From Anaerolineae bacterium (GTDB lineage: Bacteria; Chloroflexota; Anaerolineae; Promineifilales; Promineifilaceae), in contig JADLAX010000031.1 in assembly GCA_020848035.1 (NCBI GenBank), positions 1-64,000 of the forward strand: a DNA stretch of 64,000 nt, given 5' to 3'. The notes under the pieces are model-generated. The model was not told where the DNA came from, ran no database searches, and was given only the letters and a program-made list of their open reading frames with translations. Shown one piece after another: positions 50,765 to 59,819 of this stretch. A program made the position numbers and the translations under genes. Each line of letters opens with the position of its first letter. The stretch's first letter is position 1.

Positions 50765-52972
50765 ATGAGCAACCTGAATCCAAACATCCCCACATCGGAA
50801 CTGGCCGGGCTGATGACGACGGCCGCCAGCAAATTAAACGAATACCAGCTTAAGCTGTTAACGCCCCAGCTGCTGCTGCGCACTTTTCTGGACGAGCCAA
50901 AATCGGTGGCGTACCAGATTTTGCAGCAGCTCCAGCAGCAGCGCGGCTTCGACCTGGCCGACCTGACGCGCCGGGTGGAGATGATGGCCCACACCAACAA
51001 GGGGCGCAACGCTAAGTTTTACTTCACCGACGACTTTGGCAAAGATATTGCCCTGGATGAGGAACTGCTGGTGGTCATCGACGAGGGGTTGACGATGGCC
51101 CAGGCGCGGGAAGAGCTCAAGGCCGGTTCCGGCCACGTTTTGGCGGCGATGGCCCAGCATCCCATCACCACATCGGCCGTTTTGCAGCGGGTGGGGGTGA
51201 ACCCAACGGCCGTTCTCACCCTGCTCAACGACGTGGGGCAAGAAGGCACCCCCATCATCCATGATTTTGTGTCGGAGGCGAAAGACGGCCGTACCACCGT
51301 GGTCTACGAGCGGCAGGAACTGCTGCGCGATTTGCTCAGCCTGATTGCCCTGGCGCAAAACCGGCACGTCATTTTGGTGGGGCCAGAGGGCGCGGGCAAA
51401 CAAACCCTGGGGCAAAGCCTGGCCCAAACCATTGCCGAGGGCAACGGCTTTACCAATTTGCGCTCGCTGGTGCAAATTAGCGAGACGGCCCTGCTAGAAA
51501 ATCCGCTGGCGGCGGTGCGTGCCGGGCTACGCCGGGCCAGCGGCGGCGTGCTGCTGGTGCCCAATATCCAACGCTTTTTTGCCGACCGGCTGCGCGCCCC
51601 CTTCCCGGAGCAGGTTAACCGGGAGCTGCAAAAAGCGCTGCTGGGCAAGGAGCAAATCATCATCGGCACCACCACGCCGGGGGATTACGAGCTGCTGAGC
51701 CAGAACAACCTCATCCGCCAGAACACGCAGCGGCTCAACGTGCCGCCAACGACGGTCAAAGAGACGATTTCTGTGCTGCACGCCCACCAGGAGCGGTTGA
51801 AGAGTGAGTACGAGGTAGAAATCAATCTTGACTCGATGGAAACGGCCGCTCAAATCGCCAATCAATACCTGAAAACCATCGCCCTGCCCGCCGCCGCCGT
51901 GCAGCTGGCCGAACGCAGCTGCGCCCTGGTGCGTATCGCCTCGTCCAGCCCGGAAGTGGTTTATCCCGGCATCGCCGCCGACAACCGGCTGGACCCGGAA
52001 GACGTGCTGGAAGCGGCGGCGCAAATGACCAACATTCCGGTGAGCAAGCTCAACGAAGACGAGCGGGGCAAATATGCCAACATGGTGGAGCATTTGCATT
52101 CGCGGATCATTGGGCAAGAAACGGCCGTTCTGGCCGTCAGCCGCGCCGTAAAAACTGCTAGAGTTGGTTTGCGTGACCCGAAACGGCCGATTGGTTCCTT
52201 TCTCTTTTTAGGACCGAGCGGCGTGGGCAAATCGGAGCTAGCCAAGGCGCTGGCCGAGTTCATGTTTGGCTCGGAAGAGGCCATGCTTACCCTGGACATG
52301 AGCGAATTCCAGGAGGAAGCCAGCGTCAACAAGCTGATTGGCGCGCCGCCGGGGTATGTTGGTTTTCAGGGCGGCGGGCAGCTGACCAATTTTGTAAGGG
52401 AACGGCCGTACACCGTTGTGCTGTTTGATGAGGTGGAAAAAGCCAACGAGCGCGTTTTTGACGTGCTGCTCCAGGTGATGGAAGAGGGCCGCCTGACCGA
52501 CAGCCAGGGGCGACAGGCCACCTTTAGCGAGACGGTGGTCATCATGACCAGCAATTTGGGCTCGCAGCACATGTTGGTGCCGTACATCGGCGAGACGGAA
52601 AAGAACCTGGTGATGGCCGAGGTGCACCGCTTCTTCCGGCCCGAGTTCCTGAACCGGCTGGATGAAATCATCATGTTCCACCAGCTCACCGGCGACCAGC
52701 TGGGGCTGATTCTCGATTTGATGCTCAAGAAAGAGCTCAAGCTGGCAGCCAACCAAAACATTACGCTGACGCTCACCGACGCGGCGAAGCAGTGGCTGCT
52801 GGCGCAAAATGACGAGCCGCAATACGGCGCTCGCCCGCTGCGGCGCATCATCGCCCGCCATTTGCGCGAACCGCTGGCCAACTTTTTGCTCAGCCAGGCG
52901 GGATCAGGTGGTGGCGAAACGGCCGTTACCATCGACGCCGCCAACAACGAACTCATCTTCAAAATGACCTGA
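50765..52972 (+). CDS. ClpC/ClpB-like AAA+ ATPase with a degenerate first ATPase domain
   Basis: The 735-residue protein has an atypical N-terminal domain (about 1-175) with one or two Clp-N-like repeats, then two AAA+ modules. The first (about 180-420) has Walker A GPEGAGKQT but where Walker B normally ends in two acids it has LLVPNIQRF, so it probably binds but does not hydrolyse ATP. The second is intact: GPSGVGKSELAKALAE, FDEVEKANERVFDVLLQVME, and sensor and arginine-finger regions (TSNLGSQH, FFRPEFLNRLDEI). The M-domain is short or absent. There is no IGF/L loop evident for ClpP binding, so it may unfold proteins without degrading them. No clpP is near. No ribosome binding site is seen before the ATG. 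Confidence 0.87.
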   Translation: MSNLNPNIPTSELAGLMTTAASKLNEYQLKLLTPQLLLRTFLDEPKSVAYQILQQLQQQRGFDLADLTRRVEMMAHTNKGRNAKFYFTDDFGKDIALDEELLVVIDEGLTMAQAREELKAGSGHVLAAMAQHPITTSAVLQRVGVNPTAVLTLLNDVGQEGTPIIHDFVSEAKDGRTTVVYERQELLRDLLSLIALAQNRHVILVGPEGAGKQTLGQSLAQTIAEGNGFTNLRSLVQISETALLENPLAAVRAGLRRASGGVLLVPNIQRFFADRLRAPFPEQVNRELQKALLGKEQIIIGTTTPGDYELLSQNNLIRQNTQRLNVPPTTVKETISVLHAHQERLKSEYEVEINLDSMETAAQIANQYLKTIALPAAAVQLAERSCALVRIASSSPEVVYPGIAADNRLDPEDVLEAAAQMTNIPVSKLNEDERGKYANMVEHLHSRIIGQETAVLAVSRAVKTARVGLRDPKRPIGSFLFLGPSGVGKSELAKALAEFMFGSEEAMLTLDMSEFQEEASVNKLIGAPPGYVGFQGGGQLTNFVRERPYTVVLFDEVEKANERVFDVLLQVMEEGRLTDSQGRQATFSETVVIMTSNLGSQHMLVPYIGETEKNLVMAEVHRFFRPEFLNRLDEIIMFHQLTGDQLGLILDLMLKKELKLAANQNITLTLTDAAKQWLLAQNDEPQYGARPLRRIIARHLREPLANFLLSQAGSGGGETAVTIDAANNELIFKMT

Positions 52973-52973
52973 A

Positions 52974-53034
52974 TTTAACCGCAGAGAACGCCGAGGACGC
53001 CGAGAAAATTAAAAAACTCAGCGCTCTCCGCGCC
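52974..53034. repeat. ACCGCAGAGAACGCCGAGG half-repeat
   Basis: TTAACCGCAGAGAACGCCGAG and CTCAGCGCTCTCCGCGCC flank an AT-rich centre, an imperfect version of the palindrome at 50648-50714, just downstream of the ClpC-like gene. Confidence 0.6.
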
Positions 53035-53056
53035 AAAAATATCAATGGAGGGTTTT

Positions 53057-54052
53057 ATGTCTCAAACATTTACTGGCGTGGTTCAATTTGCCAACGGCGC
53101 ACCCGCCGCCAACGTTACGGTGCACCTCTTCGATGCCGATGTGATCACTGAAGACGATGATTTGACCGTGAAACCCGGCGTCTCTGACGAGAAGGGTGTG
53201 TTTTCGGTGCAGTATGACCCAAGCCGCGACCTGGATTTTGCCGATGTGTTTCGGCCGTATTTGAAATTTAGCTACCAGCACCACGGCGAAGCCCGGACCC
53301 ATCAGGCCGATTTACAGCCCGACCAGCGCGACTACCGCCTGCCGGAAATCCCACCCGTCGAATTTATCCCGGCCACCCACGGCTTTCAATACACCAACCG
53401 CTACCCTGGCTACTGGATTCCCTTCTCCGTCCAGTCGGTGCCCGACATTCCCAGCGTGAGCAACACCTACGGCCTGTGCGGCGGCATGTGCGCCACGGCG
53501 ATGGACTTTATGCTGGCCGGTCGGCCGATTCCGCAGCGCCACCGCCGCCCGGGGCGCGTCACGCCGCTGCACCGCTACATCCACACGCGCCAGGTAGACA
53601 GCCTGACGGCAGGCACCCAGGTGGCCCGATTTGCCCGCTGGATGAGCTTGCCGGATACGGCCGTACATCTCCGTACCGCCGAAGAGCTGCAAATCATCCG
53701 CAAGAACCTGGACAACGGCGTGCCCACCCCCATCGGCATGGTGTACGTCAGCACCAAAGACACAATGCAAATCTGGCAAAACCACCAGATCTTGGCCTGT
53801 GCGTATGAGGAATTGGGGGACGGCCGTATTCGCATCCTGGTTTACGATCCCAACTACCCGCGCCGCAACGACGTGTTTGTGGAATCCTGGCCGGACCCAG
53901 AAACGGGCGGCGTCGCCAGCGTGCAGCGCATCGGCAAGAAGGACAAGGTCACCCGCGGCTACTTCGTCATGCCCTACACCCCGCAGGTACCCCCCGCCGT
54001 CCTCGACGATGACGCCGCCAGCGACGACAAAGACGAACGCGGCTTTGGGTAA
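53057..54052 (+). CDS. Beta-sandwich plus C39-like cysteine peptidase-domain protein
   Basis: The 331-residue protein starts (MSQTFTGVVQFANGAPAANVTVHLFDADV) with a transthyretin-like/carboxypeptidase-regulatory-type beta sandwich of about 100 residues. A second domain has a candidate papain-like triad: Cys near 141 in YGLCGGMCATAMDF, His near 242 in NHQILACAY, and Asp near 263 in LVYDPNYP, the order and spacing seen in C39-type peptidases. There is no signal peptide or membrane segment. GGAGGG precedes the ATG. The N-terminal domain and leader resemble those of the 1285-residue metzincin gene on the opposite strand. An Asp-rich tail ends the protein. Catalytic activity is inferred from motifs only. 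Confidence 0.72.
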   Translation: MSQTFTGVVQFANGAPAANVTVHLFDADVITEDDDLTVKPGVSDEKGVFSVQYDPSRDLDFADVFRPYLKFSYQHHGEARTHQADLQPDQRDYRLPEIPPVEFIPATHGFQYTNRYPGYWIPFSVQSVPDIPSVSNTYGLCGGMCATAMDFMLAGRPIPQRHRRPGRVTPLHRYIHTRQVDSLTAGTQVARFARWMSLPDTAVHLRTAEELQIIRKNLDNGVPTPIGMVYVSTKDTMQIWQNHQILACAYEELGDGRIRILVYDPNYPRRNDVFVESWPDPETGGVASVQRIGKKDKVTRGYFVMPYTPQVPPAVLDDDAASDDKDERGFG

Positions 54053-54089
54053 ATTGCAGTTCGTTCGATTTCAACCACAAAGGCAATAG

Positions 54090-54947
54090 ATGTCAAAAAA
54101 AAACAAGGAACATCCTAAAATTGATTTCTTACTCAAAGAAAGAGAGGAAATATTAGAGCAAATAAAAAGCATCGATAACCTCCTCTTGTCAAAAGCAAGC
54201 GAAAACTCGACACTAGCTAAGACTTTAGCAAGTCAATTAGAGACTCAAGCATCGTTTAGCCGAATAGCCAAGTGGCTAGATAGTCAAATGAAAATTACAC
54301 CTAGAACTTCGAAGTTTAGGGTAAAAAAAATTTTGGAGAGGCTTGAAGATGAATTTCCGACAATAGAAGTTGCTAACTCTGACCAAAGCGAAGGAAATAT
54401 AGACAATATCAATTCTAACGATAAGGAACAAAAAGATTCTGTAAGAATCCTCAGACCGCTGGTTATATTCATTATTATTTCTCGACTGGATACTGCTCTA
54501 ATATTGCATATTTTGACGCACAATAATGCAGCTATCATTGAACTACATGGTGCGTTAGAACGATATTCAATTGAAGCTTTATCTAATCTTTTAATCCGAC
54601 CAGACAAGCAAGATGTTGGATTAAAGCTCATCGAACGAAGAACTCTTCCTGATATAGCGAATTTTTTGCAAGAATGTAAGGCCCTTACGAAAAAACAAGT
54701 AAATTTTTGCGCCAGCTTAAACAAATTAAGAAACGGTTTGGCACATCGCAACGCCACAGTCATCTCAAAAGCCTTATTAGGGGGAAAGTCAATCAGTAAC
54801 TTTGAGTTAGACGCAATTGTCACCGACGATATTTTTTTTGAATATTTCATCAGAACTATTCACATTTGGATACAGCTGATGGAATCACTTAACGAGGCGT
54901 ACAACTTAGAGGATTTTCCTCTGGGATTTCTAAATGAAGTTGATTAA
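54090..54947 (+). CDS. HEPN-like protein encoded in an AT-rich insert
   Basis: The 285-residue protein is made of a Lys/Glu-rich coiled-coil N-terminus (about 15-90), a hydrophobic helix at about 125-145 (LVIFIIISRLDTALILHIL), and a C-terminal helical domain carrying LRNGLAHRNA, which matches the R-x4-H signature of HEPN RNases (Arg-Asn-x3-His). Codon choice is strongly AT-rich (AAA, TTA, ATA, AAT frequent), unlike every neighbour, and no ACGGCCGT copy occurs in it, so it was probably acquired recently. HEPN proteins often cleave RNA in toxin-antitoxin or phage-defence systems. No antitoxin or nucleotidyltransferase partner is adjacent, so a lone abortive-infection-type role is only a hypothesis. 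Confidence 0.7.
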   Translation: MSKKNKEHPKIDFLLKEREEILEQIKSIDNLLLSKASENSTLAKTLASQLETQASFSRIAKWLDSQMKITPRTSKFRVKKILERLEDEFPTIEVANSDQSEGNIDNINSNDKEQKDSVRILRPLVIFIIISRLDTALILHILTHNNAAIIELHGALERYSIEALSNLLIRPDKQDVGLKLIERRTLPDIANFLQECKALTKKQVNFCASLNKLRNGLAHRNATVISKALLGGKSISNFELDAIVTDDIFFEYFIRTIHIWIQLMESLNEAYNLEDFPLGFLNEVD

Positions 54948-55091
54948 ATTTTCATAGAGAAGACATTAATACCTTTGAGAAGAGCAAGTCAACCCTTGGA
55001 GTTCAAACTTTAGCACGGTTCCCCAACGGCATTAACATCACCTGCGCAGATTACGGGCGTTCCCCACCCGCAATTTATGACTCTGATAAAC

Positions 55092-55126
55092 AAAAGGCGG
55101 CGACAAGCCGAAGCTTATCGCCGCCT
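55092..55126 (-). terminator. Terminator of the metzincin gene
   Basis: On the minus strand AGGCGGCGA and TCGCCGCCT flank a 14-base loop and are followed by TTTTG, 60 bases after the stop of the metzincin-like gene. Confidence 0.75.
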
Positions 55127-55187
55127 GATGCAGGGCTAAAAAGGGCAGGTCCGCTTTGTCACCTTGTCACCTTGTCACCCTGTCAAT

Positions 55188-58100
55188 CTATTTCACGTCA
55201 ACTGGCGGCGTATTGGTGGTAGGCTGGATGGTTACGGCCGTTTCCACCCCACCCACCAGCTCACCATCCGTCACACTCAGCTGAACCTGGTGTGTGCCCG
55301 CGCCGGGATTGTTTACCCAGAGGTCACGACCGCGGCCCACTTCTTTGCCGTTGATCGTCCAGACAAACTGCTCGTCGGCCAGGTCGTGGCCGGAGCGGCT
55401 AACGGCCGTTCCCCACAGGTGCAGCTGGCGTTCGGCATAGGCCAGGTCGTCGCGCTGGGGATACAGGATGGTCACTACCGGCGGGCGGGCGGCGATTGCG
55501 ATGGGCTTGCTTTCGGCGGTGGTGGTATAGAAACCGTCGTGGGCCATCACCTGGAATTGGATTTCGCCGCTGGGCAGCTGCTCCAGGTCCAGGCTGATCT
55601 GGTTGTCCGTCACCCCCACCGACAGGGCATGCCAGCGCTGGCCATCACGCGACCAGCGAATCCAGTACTCCGGCTGCTCGTCGCGGTACGACTGACCCTG
55701 CCAGCTGAGTGTGAGACGGCCGTCCTTACCCACCTGGGCGCGAATGTTGCTGATTTGCGGCCGTTCCGCCGGGGCAGTGCGTTCCCACACGGTTTCGCCA
55801 TCTTTGACGATGCGCAGCGTCTGACCAGGAGCCAGATCATCCAACATGCCCTTGATCATGATCGGGCCTTTGTCTTCGCGACCGCTGTCATTGCAGCCAC
55901 AGTCAGCACAACCACCGCCGCAGCCGGATGACTCATCTGAGCCACAGCCGTCGGCGGTGTAGGCGTACAGCACGTCCTGGCTGATGATCTGCCCCTCGGA
56001 CCCCAGCAGTTGGGCGATGTAGCGAGTGGAACGGCCGTCGCCGACCAGATAGCGCGTCTCCAACCGGGCCACGCTGCTAATCTCCACCGCGCCATCGGCC
56101 GACAGCGTGCCAATCAGGTACACCAGCGGCTTGATGACGTCCGTGCGTTGGGTGAAGCGTGCGCCGTTGTCCTGAATCACCCGATTTGTGGCCGCGCCGC
56201 TGCCGGTGGGGATGGTGTTGGGCGTCAGCTCCGTCCGGTTGATCAGGTAGTTGTGGGTGAAGACGGAAATCCAGCGCGGGCCGCAGTAGGACATAAAATC
56301 CTCGGCGTCGTTGGGATTGGCGATGTTGCCGTTGTTGATATCCAGGCCGTATTCGCCGATGCTGGCCATCGTCCAGGTGGTGGAACTGACCGGATTGGCG
56401 GGCACGTCCACCGGCAAATCGTACGGCTCGTAGACCGGGTAGTTGGCGTTGCCCGCGCCCGCATTGCCGCAGCGGGCATGGGGCAGGCCAAACTGATGGC
56501 CAATTTCATGGGCGTAGGTCACCGGGCTGCCTGCCAGACCGCCCGTGGCCACCCCGTTGCAGCCGGGCACGTTCACCGGAATGCCGTTGTTGATGAGGCC
56601 GTAATAGACCCACTCCTGGCCTGGATTGGCGAGCTGATCGGCGGCCACCAGGGCCGCGACCAGCGGCAGCAGGGTGCCCCAGTTGGGCGAGCAGCAGCCA
56701 GGGCAGCTGCGTGGATCGTTGAGCGGTGTGTTGGTGGTGAAGGTTCCGGCAATGCGCACGTTGGGCGCGCCAGACACCGGGTAGGTGGTCATCGCCCAGC
56801 TGGTTTCCGCCTGGCAGTCGGCCAGGGTGGGCGCGGGCAGGGTGAGGTTGTTCATACCGCTGTTGTCTGGGCCGTCGTAGGCGATGGTGATGAAGGCGGC
56901 GTTGAGCGTTTGGGTCAGGTTTACATCGACGGTGGCCGCGCCAACGGCCGTATTGCCCGGACAATCCGCATAGGGCGACTGCACATTGACAGTGAAGCGC
57001 AGCAAGCCAGTCATCATCGCCGCCGGCACCACAAAGTTCAGCGTGTTGTCGATGTTGCCGCGCTCGGCGTCCAGGCTGATGAAGCTGTCTTCGGCGGTGA
57101 GCGGGCCGTTTTGCGGCGGCAGCGTGGCGATGGTGTTCCACACGTTGTTGACACGCCGCTCGACGCGCAGCGTGCCGGTGATGTCGGCCAGCTGACCGTT
57201 GTCGAAGGCCGGGCTTTGGCCGCTGCGCAGATAGGTGCGCACCCAGGCGGTTTTGTTGGTCACCAGGCGCAGGCTGTTGTCTGCCCCGCGGTCGGCGGCG
57301 TCGGTCAGGTGAGCGGCCGCGCGATAATGCTGGATGGCCTGGGTGATTTCCAATCCCTGCACCGTCAGGTTGGGCTGGCGCTGGTAGCGGAAGGTCATTT
57401 GGGCCGACACTTGCGGCGGTTTGCACTGGCCCCAGGCGATGATGCGCACCGTCACGTGCGTCGTTTCGGTGAAGTTCGTCTGGGTGAAGTCCCACCGGCC
57501 GCGCGGCTCAGCCGGGTCCTGGGCAGCAATAACGGTGCCCGTCTCGGCGTTGACAATTTCGATGCGCACCCGGTCGGCGGCGCAGGTTTTCCAGCGGATG
57601 GGCAGCACAGCGCCCGGTTCCAGGCAGTCGCCATCACTGCGACCCTTCACGGTGAACTGCAAAATCTCGGCTGAGGTACCGGCAAAGTCGGCTTTGAGGC
57701 AGCCGGTGGGGCGATATTGCAGGAAACGGCCGCACACCTCCACCGTATTCACCGGCAGGTACAGCTGCAAGCCACAGCCCGCGCCCTCAGGCACAATGAC
57801 CGTGATTTGATCGTCACACCACGATTCGGGGGAAACGGCCGTACCCCAGCCCATCGTCCCTTGCTGGCGGAAGGCAATCGTACCGGCCTGGTGGCCAAAA
57901 CCGTGCCCCTTGATGACGATCTCATCGCCAGGGCAGGCGCGTTCTGGCTGCACCTCGGTGACGGTGTAGCAGTGGATGGTTTGCCACAGCCCCACCATCT
58001 GGCGCAGGCAGGCAACCATCTCCTGGTCCAGGCAGGTGCAGCAGCTCAGGCCACCGCATTGGCAGCCGCAGCCCTGGCCATTGCCGGGGTAAAGGAACAG

Positions 58101-59045
58101 CTCCAGCAGGTCGCGGAACTGGACCAACGCGGCTGGATCGCCATAAAGGGCTTTAACGGCCGCGCGGTGCAAACTGGCCAAAAATTCATAACGCGCCACC
58201 TGGTCTAAAATCGTTTTGAGGTACGTTTTGGCGCTTTTCTCATGGCCGCAGGCGATGTGCAGGGCGGCCATGAGCAGCATTTTGGTTTTGTCGCGGGCAA
58301 TGAGGCTGGGTTTGCAGGGGCAGTCGGGGTCGTGGTGGTCTTCGTCACAGGGCTCGTGGCAGTCGCACGGCTGGCATTTGCGAGTTGGGGCTGGCGTGGG
58401 GTTGGCAAAGATGTCGTCGATGGTGGCGTGGCCGCAGCTTTTTTCTTTGGGCTGCACGGCGCAGAGAGCGTCCAGCAGGTCGCGGTAGCGCCCGGCGGCG
58501 GCCAGGTCGCCTTGCAGCGTGGCGCAGGCGTCGGCCATGATGTTGTTGAGCAGGTTGATGGGCGGGATGGCGCAGATGAGCGCTTCCAGCCGCTGGCCGT
58601 AGCCGGGTTGGCGGCTGCTGGTGACCAGGGTCAGCGCTTCCTGAATATCTTCCAGGACAATGTCGGGCAGCAGCGGGTCGTCGGGGCATTCCCAGCTGAC
58701 GGGGGTTTGCTGGTGCCACCACAAGGTGTCGGGCACGAGCGCGAGGTTGATTTCGACGGTGTGGCCGGGTTGGCAGGACCGTTTGCGGCTGCGGCTGTCG
58801 AGGAGAAGACGGCCGTCGCGATCCCGAATCTTCAGGTAAATTTCCGGCGCACCTTCGCCCGGTTCCTTAAAATCGGCGGCGCTGAAGGTGATGGCATAGG
58901 AGCCATCGCGGTTGGTCAAATCCCAGCCCAGACAGTCGTCGCCGCAGCGATCGTCGTCCCAGGCTTCCACCAACAGGCCATGAATGCCTTGCTGGTTATC
59001 CTGGCGAGTGATACGGCCGTGTACACGATAAGATGATTGAGACAT
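55188..59045 (-). CDS. Large multidomain metzincin-type zinc metalloprotease-like protein
   Basis: This 1285-residue protein begins MSQSSYRVHGRITRQDNQQG, a transthyretin-like beta sandwich of about 105 residues, followed by helical and Cys-rich regions (RKCQPCDCHEPCDEDHH near 230; CGCQCGGLSCCTC near 340), an IPT/TIG-like domain (VTEVQPERACPGDEIVIKG) at about 365-450, Ig-like stretches, and a peptidase with HEIGHQFGLPH near 844-854 and a Met-turn-like DFMSYCG about 80 residues later. The C-terminus has a Cys-rich loop (CGSDESSGCGGGC) and two Fn3/PKD-like domains. No signal peptide is seen despite the extracellular look of the domains. GGAGG before the ATG at 59045 decides the start. A role as a large secreted or injected protease is inference. 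Confidence 0.78.
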   Translation of the reverse strand: MSQSSYRVHGRITRQDNQQGIHGLLVEAWDDDRCGDDCLGWDLTNRDGSYAITFSAADFKEPGEGAPEIYLKIRDRDGRLLLDSRSRKRSCQPGHTVEINLALVPDTLWWHQQTPVSWECPDDPLLPDIVLEDIQEALTLVTSSRQPGYGQRLEALICAIPPINLLNNIMADACATLQGDLAAAGRYRDLLDALCAVQPKEKSCGHATIDDIFANPTPAPTRKCQPCDCHEPCDEDHHDPDCPCKPSLIARDKTKMLLMAALHIACGHEKSAKTYLKTILDQVARYEFLASLHRAAVKALYGDPAALVQFRDLLELFLYPGNGQGCGCQCGGLSCCTCLDQEMVACLRQMVGLWQTIHCYTVTEVQPERACPGDEIVIKGHGFGHQAGTIAFRQQGTMGWGTAVSPESWCDDQITVIVPEGAGCGLQLYLPVNTVEVCGRFLQYRPTGCLKADFAGTSAEILQFTVKGRSDGDCLEPGAVLPIRWKTCAADRVRIEIVNAETGTVIAAQDPAEPRGRWDFTQTNFTETTHVTVRIIAWGQCKPPQVSAQMTFRYQRQPNLTVQGLEITQAIQHYRAAAHLTDAADRGADNSLRLVTNKTAWVRTYLRSGQSPAFDNGQLADITGTLRVERRVNNVWNTIATLPPQNGPLTAEDSFISLDAERGNIDNTLNFVVPAAMMTGLLRFTVNVQSPYADCPGNTAVGAATVDVNLTQTLNAAFITIAYDGPDNSGMNNLTLPAPTLADCQAETSWAMTTYPVSGAPNVRIAGTFTTNTPLNDPRSCPGCCSPNWGTLLPLVAALVAADQLANPGQEWVYYGLINNGIPVNVPGCNGVATGGLAGSPVTYAHEIGHQFGLPHARCGNAGAGNANYPVYEPYDLPVDVPANPVSSTTWTMASIGEYGLDINNGNIANPNDAEDFMSYCGPRWISVFTHNYLINRTELTPNTIPTGSGAATNRVIQDNGARFTQRTDVIKPLVYLIGTLSADGAVEISSVARLETRYLVGDGRSTRYIAQLLGSEGQIISQDVLYAYTADGCGSDESSGCGGGCADCGCNDSGREDKGPIMIKGMLDDLAPGQTLRIVKDGETVWERTAPAERPQISNIRAQVGKDGRLTLSWQGQSYRDEQPEYWIRWSRDGQRWHALSVGVTDNQISLDLEQLPSGEIQFQVMAHDGFYTTTAESKPIAIAARPPVVTILYPQRDDLAYAERQLHLWGTAVSRSGHDLADEQFVWTINGKEVGRGRDLWVNNPGAGTHQVQLSVTDGELVGGVETAVTIQPTTNTPPVDVK

Positions 59046-59156
59046 TACGTTTACCTCCATAGAGTAAGACAGTACAAGCTCTTTGAAGCGATAAACGCAG
59101 GCTCTTTGGTTTTTCCGTTATGGGGAAACGCGACCCTTCTCTAACTCACACCCTTT

Positions 59157-59750
59157 TCACGCGAGGTTTTGGCTGGGAATGCGGCGTTGCTGCCAAAACC
59201 ACAGCCTGGACTCTAAATAAAATGCTGTGACTGACAACAAGATATAGCTCCATACGCCCCACAGGCGCAGAAGAGGCTCATCCAAGGCTGTAAAAGCAAG
59301 AACTAAAAATAACCCAACACCAACCACGGCCGCCAGAGCCCATAAGACAACCTGGAAGCGCTGTGGTAGGAAACGGCCGTGAGATCTCAGCAAAAGCAGA
59401 GTACTGATGGCAGGCAGTGGGATAAAAACAACCCAAAAAATCCACAGCATTTGCGGAAAACTGCGCGCTCCACCTGAAATAGCGCCGCTCGTCAGGTGCA
59501 GCACACTGTCTACAACGATGTTATACCCAACAAAAAGCGCCCAAAAGCCGGACAGTGGCGTGGCACAAAAATCGTCATCCACGCGCCACCACGAGCAATT
59601 ATATGGCGCAGGCACATGGATGCGATCCGTCGTCCAGGGGCTGAGGAGGCAAAACAAGAATATGAGTAGAACGGCCGTCCGCCAGACTGATTTGTACTCT
59701 ACGATCCAGGGCACAGGCGTCCCAAGCTGATACATCACTTGCTCTTTCAT
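59157..59750 (-). CDS. Membrane protein, unknown
   Basis: The 197-residue protein has about five hydrophobic helices (LLIFLFCLLSPW, FWALFVGYNIVVDSVLHL, MLWIFWVVFIPLPAISTLLLL, VVGVGLFLVLAF, YILLSVTAFYL) and an outside loop with PYNCSWWRVDDDFCATPLSG carrying two cysteines. No family is recognised. GGGGA lies before the ATG. It is the last of a run of minus-strand genes that starts with padR and includes an FG-GAP protein and another membrane protein, so joint expression is likely but the gaps (about 70-130 bases, with dispersed-repeat fragments) leave that open. Confidence 0.72.
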   Translation of the reverse strand: MKEQVMYQLGTPVPWIVEYKSVWRTAVLLIFLFCLLSPWTTDRIHVPAPYNCSWWRVDDDFCATPLSGFWALFVGYNIVVDSVLHLTSGAISGGARSFPQMLWIFWVVFIPLPAISTLLLLRSHGRFLPQRFQVVLWALAAVVGVGLFLVLAFTALDEPLLRLWGVWSYILLSVTAFYLESRLWFWQQRRIPSQNLA

Positions 59751-59819
59751 TTTAAATCCCCTTCGAAAACAGGCCGCAGATTAACGCGGATTGAGAATTG
59801 CTCATTTTGGCCCGCCCCG

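Noticed and set aside
56010..57674. A 554-codon plus-strand frame within the metzincin gene
   Set aside because: Composition (Gly/Ala/Arg/Val/His only) is that of an antisense shadow; the minus-strand gene has domain motifs.
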